Part shown: positions 8,059 through 18,865 of the stretch, piece after piece
Numbering within the stretch: the first letter of the stretch is position 1
Layout: each line of letters starts with the position of its first letter
From: Casimicrobiaceae bacterium
Lineage (GTDB): Bacteria > Pseudomonadota > Gammaproteobacteria > Burkholderiales > Casimicrobiaceae
Assembly: GCA_026646885.1 (NCBI GenBank)
Contig: JAPKHK010000001.1
Location: 124,001-188,000 of the forward strand
Reading direction: 5' to 3'
DNA: 64,000 nt
Translations under genes and position numbers: made by a program
Notes under the pieces: model-generated
The model's database searches: none
Told to the model about the DNA's origin: nothing
Seen by the model: only the letters and a program-made list of their open reading frames with translations

Positions 8059-9252
8059 CTACAGGAGCGCTTGGTGGATGCGCTGCAAGGCCTTGTCGAG
8101 ATTGGCCATGGAGGTGGCGAAGGAAATGCGGATATAGCCTTCGGAGCCGAAAGCGGAACCCGGCACCACGGCGACGAGGTGCTTTTCCAGCAGATACTGC
8201 GAGAAGGCGAGATCCGTGGCTTCCTTGAGCACGCCCTTGGCCGCCAGTGCGGCAATGGCCGCGCCCACGTGCGGAAAGGCGTAAAAGGCGCCGCCAGCCT
8301 TGAGGCACTTCACTCCGGGCATTTCATTGAAGCGCTGTACCACGAAGGCATGGCGCTCGCGAAAGGCCTTGACCATCGGCGCGATGCAGGCCTGGTCGCC
8401 GCGGAGAGCGGCCTCAGCGGCTACTTGCGAAATCGAAGTGGGGTTGGAAGTCGATTGCGACTGGACGTTCTCCATCGCCGTGATGATGGCTTCCGGACCG
8501 CCGCAATAGCCGATCCGCCAGCCGGTCATGGAATACGCTTTGGAAACGCCGTTCAGCACGATGCTGCGCGGGTACAAATCCGGGCAGGCGTTGACGATGT
8601 TGACGAAGCTGTAGTCGTCGAGTTTGATGTGCTCATACATGTCATCGGTGGCGATGAGCACTTGCGGGTATTTCTTGAGCACTGCGCCCAGCGCCCTGAG
8701 TTCGTCGAGGGTGTAAACCACGCCGGTGGGATTGGACGGACTGTTGAGGAAAATGAGCTTGGTCTTGGGCGTGATGGCCGCTTCGAGCTGCGTGGGCGTC
8801 ACCTTGAAGCCTTGTTCCACACCGGTTTGGATGACCACCGGCTTCGCTTCGCACAAAAGCGCGATGTCGGTGTAGGACACCCAATACGGCGCGATGCAGA
8901 TCACTTCGTCGCCGGGGTCCACAACGGCCTGGCAGAGGTTAAAAATCGAGTGTTTGCCGCCGACCGAAACCAGGATCTGCTTGGCGTTGTAATCAAGGCC
9001 GTTGTCGCGCTTGAATTTGTCGATGATCGCCGTCTTTAGGCTGGGAATGCCGCCCACTGCGGTGTATTTGGTGAAACCCGCTTGTATAGCTTGAATCGCC
9101 GCGTCTTTGATGTGCTGCGGCGTGTCAAAATCCGGCTCGCCGGCGGCGAGGCCGACGACGTCTTTGCCTTCGGCCTTGAGCTTATTGGCCAGCGCCGTGA
9201 CGGCGAGGGTGGGGGAGGGCTTGATGAGGGAGACACGATGCGAGAGCGACAT
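8059..9252 (-). CDS. class I PLP aminotransferase (aspartate aminotransferase family)
   Basis: Cytoplasmic pyridoxal-phosphate aminotransferase, 397 residues, normal length for the I-gamma (Thermus/Rhizobium-type) aspartate aminotransferases. The Schiff-base lysine is K238 in NGVSKAYSMTGWR. Other family marks are AAGEPDFDTP near residue 37, TKYTAVGGIPSLK, LNSPSNPTG (about 169-177) and the C-terminal substrate Arg in GYIRISFA. I chose ATG 9252 (MSLSHRVSL): AGG lies seven bases upstream, and the in-frame codons before it give only two residues. The reaction is probably aspartate + 2-oxoglutarate to oxaloacetate + glutamate; related enzymes also act on prephenate or aromatic substrates. The gene is monocistronic. 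Confidence 0.9.
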   Translation of the reverse strand: MSLSHRVSLIKPSPTLAVTALANKLKAEGKDVVGLAAGEPDFDTPQHIKDAAIQAIQAGFTKYTAVGGIPSLKTAIIDKFKRDNGLDYNAKQILVSVGGKHSIFNLCQAVVDPGDEVICIAPYWVSYTDIALLCEAKPVVIQTGVEQGFKVTPTQLEAAITPKTKLIFLNSPSNPTGVVYTLDELRALGAVLKKYPQVLIATDDMYEHIKLDDYSFVNIVNACPDLYPRSIVLNGVSKAYSMTGWRIGYCGGPEAIITAMENVQSQSTSNPTSISQVAAEAALRGDQACIAPMVKAFRERHAFVVQRFNEMPGVKCLKAGGAFYAFPHVGAAIAALAAKGVLKEATDLAFSQYLLEKHLVAVVPGSAFGSEGYIRISFATSMANLDKALQRIHQALL

Positions 9253-9400
9253 GAACAAACCTGTGCGGGGTGGGGGAGAAAAGCCGCTATTTTACCTGCA
9301 TTTGATCGTGCTCCAGCGAGGCGCCGACGGACCGGGGGTCGCGAGCCCAAGGGAATCGCGCTAAGCTTGCGCCGACCCAGCTTTCCAGGAGAACGCAAAC

Positions 9401-9700
9401 ATGGATGCGGCAGCCGAAAGTGCCCAGGCGCTGGAAGCTTTCGTCGCCGAGAAAGCGCGTTTGCGTCGCGAGCATCCGCGTTATCTGTTCTGGGAGGCCA
9501 CTCTGCGCTGCATCTCGCGTGTCGGCATTGCGGCAGCGACTGCTCGCGCGACCCAGAAAGCGCCCATCGCGAACTCTCTTCGGAGTTTGTCAGCCGGGAA
9601 CTGGAAGCGATCGCCGCCGTTCATGATGCGCGCCAAATCACCCTGGCCATCATTGGCGGAGAGCCCTTGGTGCGCCGCGATATTTTGGCGAGCGCGCCCG
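9401..9700 (+). pseudogene. remnant of a radical SAM protein (frameshifted and truncated)
   Basis: A good ribosome site (CCAGGAG) and ATG at 9401 open a frame reading MDAAAESAQALEAF and, further on, HPRYLFWEATLRC. The frame then goes wrong. The next frame over continues exactly where a radical SAM protein would: LACRHCGSDCSRD, then SSEFVSRELEAIAAVHDARQ and IIGGEPLVRRDIL. A one-base deletion at about 9512-9513 (AAT to AT) would explain the break, since restoring it gives C-N-L-A-C-R-H-C, the CxxxCxxC 4Fe-4S motif with RHCGSDC following. After GGEPLVRRDIL similarity fades, and the AraC gene begins at about 9765. Only about 100 of an expected 300-plus residues remain, so the gene is dead even without the frameshift. 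Confidence 0.75.
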
Positions 9701-9764
9701 GAATCCGAGACAACGCCAGCCCGACCTTGCGAGGCTCGAAGTGCTCGCCGAGTCTAACCTAGCG

Positions 9765-10607
9765 ATGCAAATGGATCCCGGCTCTAGGTCGTTGTCGGTA
9801 AAGCCGTACTACTGCGTCGCGACGCCGGATACGCCCGCTGAAACCGAGGTTCATGGCGATTGGTGCCTCGCCTACGTCCACCGCGGCAGCTTCGGCTATC
9901 GCTGTGCGGCGCGCACGTCACACGAGCTGGTTGCCGGAGCGGTCCTCATCGGGCGCCCGGGTGAGGGTTATCTCTGCACCCACGAACACCACGCCGGCGG
10001 CGATGAATGCCTGTCTTTCGAATTCGCGCCCGCCCTCGCCGACGAGTTGCGGCTCGCGCGCCTCGCCACGGGGCTCGATCATCTGCCGCCTCTTCCCGAG
10101 TTACGCATCTGGGGCGAACTCGCGCGCTCGGTCATGGGAGAAGAGGGCAGCGTGGCGCTGGACGAAGCGGGGCTGCTATTCGCCGCGCGCTTGGTTCGGC
10201 TGGCCCAGGGCAAACCTTCGCCGCGCCAGGAACCCAGCGCGCGCGATCGTCGCCGCGCCGTGGAAGCGGCCTTGTGGCTCGAGGCCAATGCCAGCGAAGC
10301 GCTGGGGCTCGATGACCTGGCGCGGCTTGCCGCCAGCACGCCGCTGCATTTCTTGCGCGTATTCACGCGCGTAATCGGCGCCACTCCGCATCAATACCTC
10401 ATACGCAGTCGCTTGGCGCAAGCCAGCCGTTTGCTTGCCGCGGGCGATCTGCCGGTAACCGAGGTAGCGCTGGCGGTGGGTTTCAAGGATCTGTCCAATT
10501 TCGTGCGCACCTTTCAAAAGGCGAGCGGGCTGCCGCCCGGGCGGTTGAAAAGGGCACTCTCCGAGGATCGCAGTTTTTTCCAAGTCGCGCGGCGAACCAT
10601 GGGCTAG
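9765..10607 (+). CDS. AraC-family transcriptional regulator
   Basis: DNA-binding regulator of about 280 residues. The C-terminal 100 residues hold two helix-turn-helix motifs typical of AraC/XylS proteins: LDDLARLAASTPLHFLRVFTR followed by TPHQYLIRSRL, then VTEVALAVGFKDLSNFVRTF with the family's GF-D-S-F pattern. The N-terminal part (PYYCVATPDTPAETEVHGDW, LIGRPGEGYLC and similar) looks like a small cupin-type sensor domain with several Cys and His, ligand unknown. The start is uncertain: ATG 9765, ATG 9771 or GTG 9741, none with a strong ribosome site. The gene sits directly after the radical SAM remnant and 44 bases before a same-strand gene that may be its target. Confidence 0.85.
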   Translation: MQMDPGSRSLSVKPYYCVATPDTPAETEVHGDWCLAYVHRGSFGYRCAARTSHELVAGAVLIGRPGEGYLCTHEHHAGGDECLSFEFAPALADELRLARLATGLDHLPPLPELRIWGELARSVMGEEGSVALDEAGLLFAARLVRLAQGKPSPRQEPSARDRRRAVEAALWLEANASEALGLDDLARLAASTPLHFLRVFTRVIGATPHQYLIRSRLAQASRLLAAGDLPVTEVALAVGFKDLSNFVRTFQKASGLPPGRLKRALSEDRSFFQVARRTMG

Positions 10608-10651
10608 CATCGGTTCCAGGTCTGGCAAAACCAAGCCAGTGGAGAAAACCG

Positions 10652-11293
10652 ATGAGCATCTTCACCCTCTGTACCGCGACCGTGCCCCAGGGCAAATTGC
10701 CCGAAGCCCTCGCCGACCTTGCCGCAGCCGAACCCAAGTTCAACGTCGAAGCCGGTGTCCTGTGGCGGCAATTTTTTCAATGCCAGGTGCAGCCGCACAT
10801 CATTTGGGCCGTGACCGAATGGGTATCCGAGCGGCACCATCACGATGCCGCCCAAAGTCTCATGAAAACGCGCCGTGATGATCGCATCGCTGCCATCAAC
10901 TTTGGGCCGGATCCTTACTATGAGATCTTTTGCGACGACACCCTCGACCTGCGGGTGGGCGAGCCCACGTCCGCGGCCACATGCGTGGTCATTGCCCAGG
11001 GGCTGATCGGCGAACGCGGGCGCGAGGCCTATCTCGCCCAACGCGCCGAGTGGGCCACGGAACTTGCGTTGCGGGCGGTTTGGCGAAGGGTCTATCACAA
11101 CCGCTACCACCGCGATGAGTTCATCGCCATGCTGGGCTTTGGTGATCATGCGGCCTACCAGGCGGCGAGCGAAGTCAATGGCCTGCGCTTGGAAGAGGTG
11201 CTATTCACGGGCTTGCGCGAGCCCCTCGGCATGGCGCGCGTTGCCAGCTACAACCAGTACATTTGCCAGCCCTTGATGCTGCCAGGGGCGTGA
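10652..11293 (+). CDS. hypothetical protein, possible dimeric alpha-beta barrel fold
   Basis: Uncharacterised soluble protein of 213 residues with no signal peptide or membrane segment. It starts MSIFTLCTATVPQGKLPEAL, and the N-terminal half reads like an antibiotic-biosynthesis-monooxygenase/dimeric alpha-beta barrel domain (alternating beta and amphipathic helix, VLWRQFFQCQV, HIIWAVTEWVSE). The second half seems to repeat the pattern (WATELALRAVWRRVYHNRY, EFIAMLGFGDHAAYQ), so it may be a two-domain pseudo-dimer. The assignment rests on pattern only. It follows the AraC-family gene by 44 bases on the same strand, suggesting joint or dependent expression. Confidence 0.7.
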   Translation: MSIFTLCTATVPQGKLPEALADLAAAEPKFNVEAGVLWRQFFQCQVQPHIIWAVTEWVSERHHHDAAQSLMKTRRDDRIAAINFGPDPYYEIFCDDTLDLRVGEPTSAATCVVIAQGLIGERGREAYLAQRAEWATELALRAVWRRVYHNRYHRDEFIAMLGFGDHAAYQAASEVNGLRLEEVLFTGLREPLGMARVASYNQYICQPLMLPGA

Positions 11294-11446
11294 ACGTCGT
11301 CCAAGCGCTCTGAGGCGGTGCCGCGGCCCGCGCGATCGTCGCGCTGGCTCGATCCTCGTGGCGCTGGAAGCTGTGGCGCAGAGCGGTCCGTGGTAGATTG
11401 TCGGTCAAAGGCGCAATGGCGCCCGTCGATCAAAGAGGAGCACGCT

Positions 11447-12346
11447 TTGGTTCGGGCAATGGTTAAAGCAGCGGCACTCACCTTGCCGCGATGGTGCGCG
11501 TGTGTGTGGGCGTTGCCACTGGCTTTATCGGTTCACGCTCAAAGCGGAGCGGATTCCTTCGTACCTTCGTTGCCCGAGACTCAGTGGCGCATCGGGCGGA
11601 GTGTTGCCGCGCCCTGGGCGCGAGATGGGGGAAACCTGGCGCCCTCGGCCGCGCTCTTGGGGAAATGGCTCCGCTTTTCCGCGACGGAGGTGCAGGGTCC
11701 CCATCCGCTCGGCTGCGGCAAGCTGCGCCACGAATTCGTGATGAGCCCGGCGGGGGGATTGTTTCAAGGCGCGCTGCCCGAACCGGCCGAGGTCTTTGCC
11801 CAAAGGCTGGGTGTTTCGCGGTTGCCCGTTCTCAGCCTGCATATCAACTGCGACACCGGTACCTTCGATTACCATTTGCTCACGCCCCGGCGTGCGCTGC
11901 TCGGCCTAGACAATCGAGTCTGGCGGTTGCAGCGCGACGATCGCGGCAGGGGTCCCGAAGATGTCGTGCTCGCATTTCTGCAGCGGCATATGAGCGCGGA
12001 CATGGCGTTCACTCCGGCGATCATCGCGCGCGGCGGCAAGTTTTTTTCTCCAGACCTCGCACGTGCCATCCGGCTTTACTTCTCACAGCCCGGGCCGAAG
12101 GAGGAAGCGCCAGGGATCGATGGCGATCCCTTCACCAATAGCCAGGAGTACCCCACGCGATTTGAGCTCGGCAGACTCCTTCGGGAGCAGGGCAGGGCAA
12201 TCGTCCCGGTGCGCTTTGGCGAGGTAGGCAGCGGCCAAGTGGTACGTTTCGAACTGCGCCGCGTTGGCCTGCGCTGGCGTCTCGATAACCTGCACTATGA
12301 AGACGGCGCCAGCTTGCGTCGGCTTCTGTCGATCCAGCGGCACTGA
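11447..12346 (+). CDS. exported protein with DUF3828-like C-terminal domain
   Basis: Predicted periplasmic or secreted protein, 299 residues, function unknown. I chose TTG 11447 because GAGGAG lies six bases before it; ATG 11459 is an in-frame alternative with poor spacing. The first 30 or so residues are a signal peptide (basic start, hydrophobic core WCACVWALPLALSVHA, cut before QS). The middle contains GCGKLRHEFVMSPAGGLFQG, which resembles a nuclease-inhibitor or lipoprotein-type domain only loosely. The C-terminal 130 residues (PEDVVLAFLQRHMSADMAF to WRLDNLHYEDGASLRRLLS) match the shape of DUF3828 domains, NTF2-like folds found in exported proteins. It ends 156 bases before uvrB on the same strand and probably has its own transcript. 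Confidence 0.7.
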   Translation: MVRAMVKAAALTLPRWCACVWALPLALSVHAQSGADSFVPSLPETQWRIGRSVAAPWARDGGNLAPSAALLGKWLRFSATEVQGPHPLGCGKLRHEFVMSPAGGLFQGALPEPAEVFAQRLGVSRLPVLSLHINCDTGTFDYHLLTPRRALLGLDNRVWRLQRDDRGRGPEDVVLAFLQRHMSADMAFTPAIIARGGKFFSPDLARAIRLYFSQPGPKEEAPGIDGDPFTNSQEYPTRFELGRLLREQGRAIVPVRFGEVGSGQVVRFELRRVGLRWRLDNLHYEDGASLRRLLSIQRH

Positions 12347-12449
12347 GCAAGGGCAACGGCCTTTTTTCCTGTGGCTTGGCCCACTCGAGCAGCGCGGCGG
12401 AAGGCTAACGGAAACGAAGGCGCGCGGCGAGGGATTAGGGACTCGCGTC

Positions 12450-12461
12450 GAACGATCGTTC
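12450..12461 (+). promoter_or_regulatory. LexA-type operator upstream of uvrB (GAACG-N2-CGTTC)
   Basis: GAACGATCGTTC is a perfect 12-base palindrome. It lies five bases upstream of a -10-like TAGAAT (12467-12472), where a repressor would block the promoter, and about 42 bases before the uvrB GTG. The form matches the noncanonical betaproteobacterial LexA motif GAACGnnCGTTC, itself close to the Bacillus SOS box, rather than the usual CTGT-N8-ACAG. uvrB is a classic SOS gene. Confidence 0.65.
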
Positions 12462-12502
12462 CAGGCTAGAATAGTCATTTGCGCTTCGATCCCGAGGTCG
12501 AC

Positions 12503-14527
<2,025 letters not shown>

Positions 14528-14587
14528 CCCTGCGCAAACGCGGGGAAGAGCATGAATATCGGCGGTGATGATGCCGGTGCTAGAAAA

Positions 14588-14827
14588 CTAGGCGAGCTGT
14601 CGCGCTTCGGGGCTCAGGAGCTGGCCTTTGCCGCCGAACAATGGGTGAAGGAAGGCGAAGACGAGCGCGTCGAGGGCTTGTGCGAAATCGAGCGGGGCGG
14701 TGACGTGGGCGAGGGGGTTGAAGGAGGTTTGGTAGTGCAGCGGCAAACAGCGCAGGGGCGGAGATCGCGTGGGTTCCAACCCCGATTTCTTGGGCGCCGG
14801 AATGCGGTGCTCAGCCTCAAGGCGCAA
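14588..14827 (-). CDS. possible small protein or gene remnant after the sensor kinase
   Basis: A 79-codon minus-strand frame begins with TTG one base after the stop of the sensor kinase gene. No ribosome site is visible, but codons in its second half strongly prefer G or C at the third position, as real genes here do (LPLHYQTSFNPLAHVTAPLD, FAQALDALVFAFLHPLF). It matches no family I recognise. It may be a coupled small gene, the decayed end of a longer gene, or chance. The opposite strand offers a 94-codon frame (14552-14836), poorer in character. Confidence 0.3.
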   Translation of the reverse strand: MRLEAEHRIPAPKKSGLEPTRSPPLRCLPLHYQTSFNPLAHVTAPLDFAQALDALVFAFLHPLFGGKGQLLSPEARQLA

Positions 14828-14828
14828 T

Positions 14829-17486
14829 TCAAGTAGATGGCGGCGCGCGTCCCGTCGGTGTTTCCTCTAGGCATTCCCCCAGACTGAAGTAGAAAGTCGC
14901 GCCGCGGCCGGGTTCGGCCTTGGCCCAGATCTGGCCGCCGTGGCGCTCGACGAGGCGCCGGACAATGGCCAATCCGACGCCGGTGCCCTTGAATTGATCG
15001 CCGCGGTGCAGGCGCTCGAACATGCCGAAGAGTTTGTCGGCGTGCGCCATGTCGAAACCCACGCCGTTGTCGGCGACATAGAACACGCACTCCTCGTCGT
15101 GCTTGCAGCCGATTTCGATGCGCGGCTCCTCGCGCACCGCGGAGAATTTGAGCGCGTTACCGACGAGGTTGAGCCAGACTTGCTTGAGCATCGTTCGGTC
15201 TCCGCGCACCCGCGGCATCGGGCACAGTTCGATGCGCATGGCCTCGGGCTGCTCGCCGAGTTCGGTGAGCACCTCCTGCACCATCGCCTGCATGTCGATC
15301 TCGGTGGTTTCCACGCGTCCGGTGCCGCTGCGCGAGTAGCGCAAGATGTCCTCGATCATTTGATCCATGCGTTCCACGCCGTGCTGCACCCGGCCGAACA
15401 TTTCCTGGCCCACGCCGCTCATGCGCTCGGCATCGTGTTTTTGGACGATTTGTACATAGCCGCTGATGCTGCGCAGCGGCGAGCGCAGGTCGTGCGCCAC
15501 GGTATACGAGAAGGCTTCCAAGTCGCGATACGCGCGTTCGATGGCCGCGGTGCGTAGCTGCACGCGCCGCTCCAGGGTTTCGTTGAGTTCCACGAGTTCC
15601 TTTTGGGCGCGCTTGCGCTCGGTGATGTCGCGCGCCAGTGCCACCACATAGCGGCCTTCTTCGGTGCGAAAGGCGGCGACGCCCAGTTCGATCTCCACCC
15701 GTTTTCCGTCCGCTCGCCGCATCCGGCTTTCCGCGCGCAGCGGCGATGGCGCGACGTCCTCGCGGGCCAGCAGGCGTTTGAGGAGGTAATCCGAGCGCAT
15801 GTCCTCGGGCAATAGCGCTTCCGCCGGCAGCCCGGAAAGCGTGGTTTGCGCATACCCGGACAGCTTGGCCGCCTCCTCGTTGGCGAAGAGCACGCGCCCA
15901 TCGGCGCCGACGATCAGAATGGCATCGGGGGCGGCATCGATGATGGCACGCAAGCGCGCCTCGCTGTCTGCCAGGGCCTGCGCCGTGCGATAGGCCTCGC
16001 CGCGATCCTCGAAGACATCCACCACGCCCACTTGACGCCCCTCCTCGAAGAGCGGGGCGCGCGACAAATCGGCGCGCAGCGCTTCGCCGTCGGCGCGGCG
16101 AAAGTAGACGCCAGCATAGCGATAGGCGGTGCCGGGGTCGATGCGCAATGGAAAGGCCGGCGCCGTGCCGGGAGACGTGCCCGAGGGGTCGTCGACGTAG
16201 GGGCCGGCCACATCCGCCAGTCGCTGCCCCTGGAGCGTCGCCGCTGGGTATCCCAGCATTTTCTCCGCCGCCGGGTTCAGGAAAACCACGCGGCCGGTTT
16301 CGTCCAGGCCGCAAATGCCCTCGCCCGCCGCTTGGATGATCGACGCATGGCGCTGGGTGAGCGCCGCCAGCGCCGCGGCCATGCCATCGAGGTCGCTGGC
16401 CAGGCTGCGCAATTCGCCCCGTCCAGGGGCTATGCCGGTGCGCGCTTGCAGGTCACCCCGCGCCCAGCGATCCGCGGTGCGCCGCATGCGGGCGATTTTG
16501 GAAAGCAGCACCCGTTCGACGACCAACCAGGTCAGGGCCGCCGCCAGCAGATTGATCAAGGCCAGCAGGCCCAGCGCCTCACTGCGCAGTTGCCCAGTTC
16601 TGGCCGCGATGTGTGCTTGCGGCACGCCGACGCTCAGACGCAGTTGTTCCCGGCCCACGCTGACTTCGCCCATAGCGGCCAGGCGAGCCGCGCCGCCGAC
16701 ACCGTGGCGCACGAACAAACCGCTGCCCGCCGCGTCGGGCAGGGCGAACCGCGACGGCAAGGGTTGACCCAGCAGCTCGGCCTGGCGCGGCTGACTGAAG
16801 AGCAGCGTGCCCGCGGCGTCGGTGACGACCATGTCGTATTCAGGTCCTAGCCGGGCGTCGTCGTAAGCCTGCTGAAAAAGGTCGAGATGCGTGGTCAGGA
16901 ACACCAGGCGCCTGATCGCCCCGTCGGCGTCGCGCAGCGGCAGGGCGAAGCCGATTTGCGGCAAGCCGGTGGCTGGCCCGATCTGATAGCGGCTCATGCT
17001 CATTCGGCCGCTGGTCACCGCATCGCGCACGAAGCCGCGGCCGGAGAAGCCGGCACCTTGGGGCGGTCGAAGCGGCGCGCAAAGGATGTGGCCTTCCGGG
17101 TCGAGCAGGCCGAAGTTCTGGTGCAGCGCGGTGTTGAGCGGAACCGCTTCGAGCAGACGCCGGCACGCCGAGCCGGCCGGCTGGTCGCCGCTTCGCACCA
17201 AGGCTGCCAGCATGCCCAAGAATTGTTCGGTGTCCCCGAGGAGCCGGGCGTGCTCGCGCTGTGCGATATGCAGACTCACGTGCAGGCTTCGGGTGATTTC
17301 TTCTTCGGCTTGGCGAGTGAAGCGTTCGTCGAGCAGTCCGACATACAGCAGAGCCGCCGCCCCTGGGGCCAACACCAGAGCCAGCACGCGCAGACGCAAG
17401 CCCGCCAGCAACCCATGCTGGCGGCTTTGCCAACGCGCCAAGAAACCCTCGGGTTTCGGCGGTATCGGGGCGGATGTCTCCTGCAT
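14829..17486 (-). CDS. PAS-domain sensor histidine kinase (kinase 1, paralogue of kinase 2)
   Basis: Membrane sensor kinase of 885 residues. A first membrane helix lies near residues 27-49, followed by a periplasmic dCache-like region to about 290 (with SRYQIGPATGLPQIGFALPL), a second helix near 300-322 and a HAMP region (RWARGDLQARTGI). Then come two PAS domains (about 380-500 and 510-640), a coiled-coil linker (TLERRVQLRTAAIERAYRDL), HisKA with the acceptor His in TVAHDLRSPLRS, and HATPase with N, G1 and G2 boxes (NLVGNALKFS, DNGVGFDM, GTGVGLAIV). The kinase core is of the phytochrome-like type. AAGGG precedes ATG 17486 at good spacing. It follows cheB by 308 bases on the same strand and closely resembles the kinase at the other end of the che cluster. 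No cognate regulator is fused or adjacent. Confidence 0.88.
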   Translation of the reverse strand: MQETSAPIPPKPEGFLARWQSRQHGLLAGLRLRVLALVLAPGAAALLYVGLLDERFTRQAEEEITRSLHVSLHIAQREHARLLGDTEQFLGMLAALVRSGDQPAGSACRRLLEAVPLNTALHQNFGLLDPEGHILCAPLRPPQGAGFSGRGFVRDAVTSGRMSMSRYQIGPATGLPQIGFALPLRDADGAIRRLVFLTTHLDLFQQAYDDARLGPEYDMVVTDAAGTLLFSQPRQAELLGQPLPSRFALPDAAGSGLFVRHGVGGAARLAAMGEVSVGREQLRLSVGVPQAHIAARTGQLRSEALGLLALINLLAAALTWLVVERVLLSKIARMRRTADRWARGDLQARTGIAPGRGELRSLASDLDGMAAALAALTQRHASIIQAAGEGICGLDETGRVVFLNPAAEKMLGYPAATLQGQRLADVAGPYVDDPSGTSPGTAPAFPLRIDPGTAYRYAGVYFRRADGEALRADLSRAPLFEEGRQVGVVDVFEDRGEAYRTAQALADSEARLRAIIDAAPDAILIVGADGRVLFANEEAAKLSGYAQTTLSGLPAEALLPEDMRSDYLLKRLLAREDVAPSPLRAESRMRRADGKRVEIELGVAAFRTEEGRYVVALARDITERKRAQKELVELNETLERRVQLRTAAIERAYRDLEAFSYTVAHDLRSPLRSISGYVQIVQKHDAERMSGVGQEMFGRVQHGVERMDQMIEDILRYSRSGTGRVETTEIDMQAMVQEVLTELGEQPEAMRIELCPMPRVRGDRTMLKQVWLNLVGNALKFSAVREEPRIEIGCKHDEECVFYVADNGVGFDMAHADKLFGMFERLHRGDQFKGTGVGLAIVRRLVERHGGQIWAKAEPGRGATFYFSLGECLEETPTGRAPPST

Positions 17487-17794
17487 CAGCGAGCCCTTTC
17501 GTCTGCTGCGCTGGTCTCAAAGCGGATTGCGCAGCCTGGGCGCAGCCTCGGGCTTGTCCGCGTGTTCTCCTCTCCGAAAAAACGAAGCTCTGCCGTGGCT
17601 TCGCGGCGGCTTGGCCTTGTTTTTGCCTGCCAAGCCCTTACACGTTGTGATATGCCAGAGTTTACGTCGGGTTTTAGGGCGCGGTGCAGTCGGAGAATGC
17701 TGGTTTCGCTACAGCGAAACCGGACGAGAGGTAGGGAAAAACCGACGTGCTGCCCGAGAAGGACCGCCGCTGCCTCGAGCGGCAGAGCCGTCAA
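17487..17794. other. intergenic region between cheB and kinase 1
   Basis: 308 bases with no convincing gene. The main feature is a perfect nine-base inverted repeat at 17702-17721. The region may hold the promoter of kinase 1, but I found no convincing sigma-70, sigma-54 or sigma-28 elements. Confidence 0.5.
17702..17721. repeat. perfect inverted repeat downstream of cheB
   Basis: GGTTTCGCT (17702-17710), two-base loop, AGCGAAACC (17713-17721). It lies about 75 bases beyond the cheB stop on the minus strand and about 215 bases upstream of kinase 1. With no U tract it could be a transcript-end hairpin or an operator. Confidence 0.5.
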
Positions 17795-18865
17795 TCAACG
17801 AAAGCGATTGATTTCGGTGGCAATCGCGCCCAAGGGCACTGATCTTTCCGCCGCGCCGAGCTTGACGGCCTCCTTGGGCATGCCGTAGACCACGCTGGTC
17901 TCTTCGTCTTGCGCCAGCGTGCTGGCGCCGGCTTCGCGCATTTCCAAGAGCCCGCGGGCGCCGTCATCACCCATGCCGGTCATGATGATGCCCAGCGCAT
18001 TGCGGCCGGCATGGCGGGCGGCGGAACGAAAGAGCACATCCACCGAGGGGCGGTGACGGTTGACCAAAGGCCCCTCGCGCACTTCCACGCGGTATTGTGC
18101 GCCGTTGCGGGTCAGAAGCATGTGCTTGCCGCCCGGTGCAATCAAGGCTCGGCCAGGAATCACCCGGTCGCCGGTGGCCGCCTCTTTGACCTCGATGGCG
18201 CAGAGGCTGTCGAGGCGGTTGGCAAAGGCCTCGGTGAAACGCTCGGGCATATGCTGCACGATGACGATGCCCGGCACCATCTTCGGCAAGGCGCGCAGTA
18301 CGGCTTCCAGGGCCTGCGTGCCGCCGGTGGAGGTGCCGATGGCCACCACGCGGTCGGTGGTCTCGGCCATGGCCGCGCCGCCCTTGGGTAGAATCGCGTC
18401 CGCGCTGAGTTTCGGCGCCACGGTAGGCGGCGCCGCGGCCGCCGGCCGAAGCCGCTTAACGTTGCAGCGCGAGGCTTCTTTCACCGCCGCGGTCAATTCC
18501 GCCGCGGCCTGCTCGATGCCGGCGCGCACGTTGGTGCTCGGCTTGGCGACCACGCAACTGGCGCCGGCGGCGAAGGCTTCCATGGTGGTGGCCGCGCCTT
18601 GCCGGGTCAGCGAGGAGCAGATCACCACCGGGGTGGGCCGCTCGGCCATGAGTCTGCGCAAAAACGTGATGCCGTCCATGCGCGGCATTTCCACGTCGAG
18701 CACCAGCACGTCGGGCCAATTGCGCTGCATCTTGTCCCAGGCGAAGAGCGGGTCGGCGGCGGTGCCGATCACTTCGATCTCCGGGTCGCGGCCCAGCAAC
18801 TCGCTGAGTACTTGGCGCACTACCGCGGAGTCATCGACGACCAGCGTTTTCAGGCGCCGCAGCAT
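17795..18865 (-). CDS. cheB: chemotaxis protein-glutamate methylesterase/deamidase CheB
   Basis: Removes methyl groups from chemoreceptor glutamates to adapt signalling; activated by CheA phosphorylation. It has 356 residues. The receiver domain (about 5-125) has D11 and D12 and phospho-acceptor D57 in [13 protein letters not shown]; the effector domain (about 170-355) has the catalytic triad S179 (AIGTSTGG), H205 (IVQHMPERF) and D301 ([10 protein letters not shown]). I chose ATG 18865 ([13 protein letters not shown]), since the upstream in-frame stretch lies within cheD. The start overlaps the end of cheD by 16 bases, so translation is probably coupled. It is the last chemotaxis gene of the operon. 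Confidence 0.95.
   Translation of the reverse strand: MLRRLKTLVVDDSAVVRQVLSELLGRDPEIEVIGTAADPLFAWDKMQRNWPDVLVLDVEMPRMDGITFLRRLMAERPTPVVICSSLTRQGAATTMEAFAAGASCVVAKPSTNVRAGIEQAAAELTAAVKEASRCNVKRLRPAAAAPPTVAPKLSADAILPKGGAAMAETTDRVVAIGTSTGGTQALEAVLRALPKMVPGIVIVQHMPERFTEAFANRLDSLCAIEVKEAATGDRVIPGRALIAPGGKHMLLTRNGAQYRVEVREGPLVNRHRPSVDVLFRSAARHAGRNALGIIMTGMGDDGARGLLEMREAGASTLAQDEETSVVYGMPKEAVKLGAAERSVPLGAIATEINRFR

Noticed and set aside
14552-14836. Plus-strand 94-codon frame with GGGGAAGAG before its ATG
   Set aside because: Its composition (long Glu/Gly/Arg runs) looks like the reverse of a coding-like minus-strand frame; no family resemblance.
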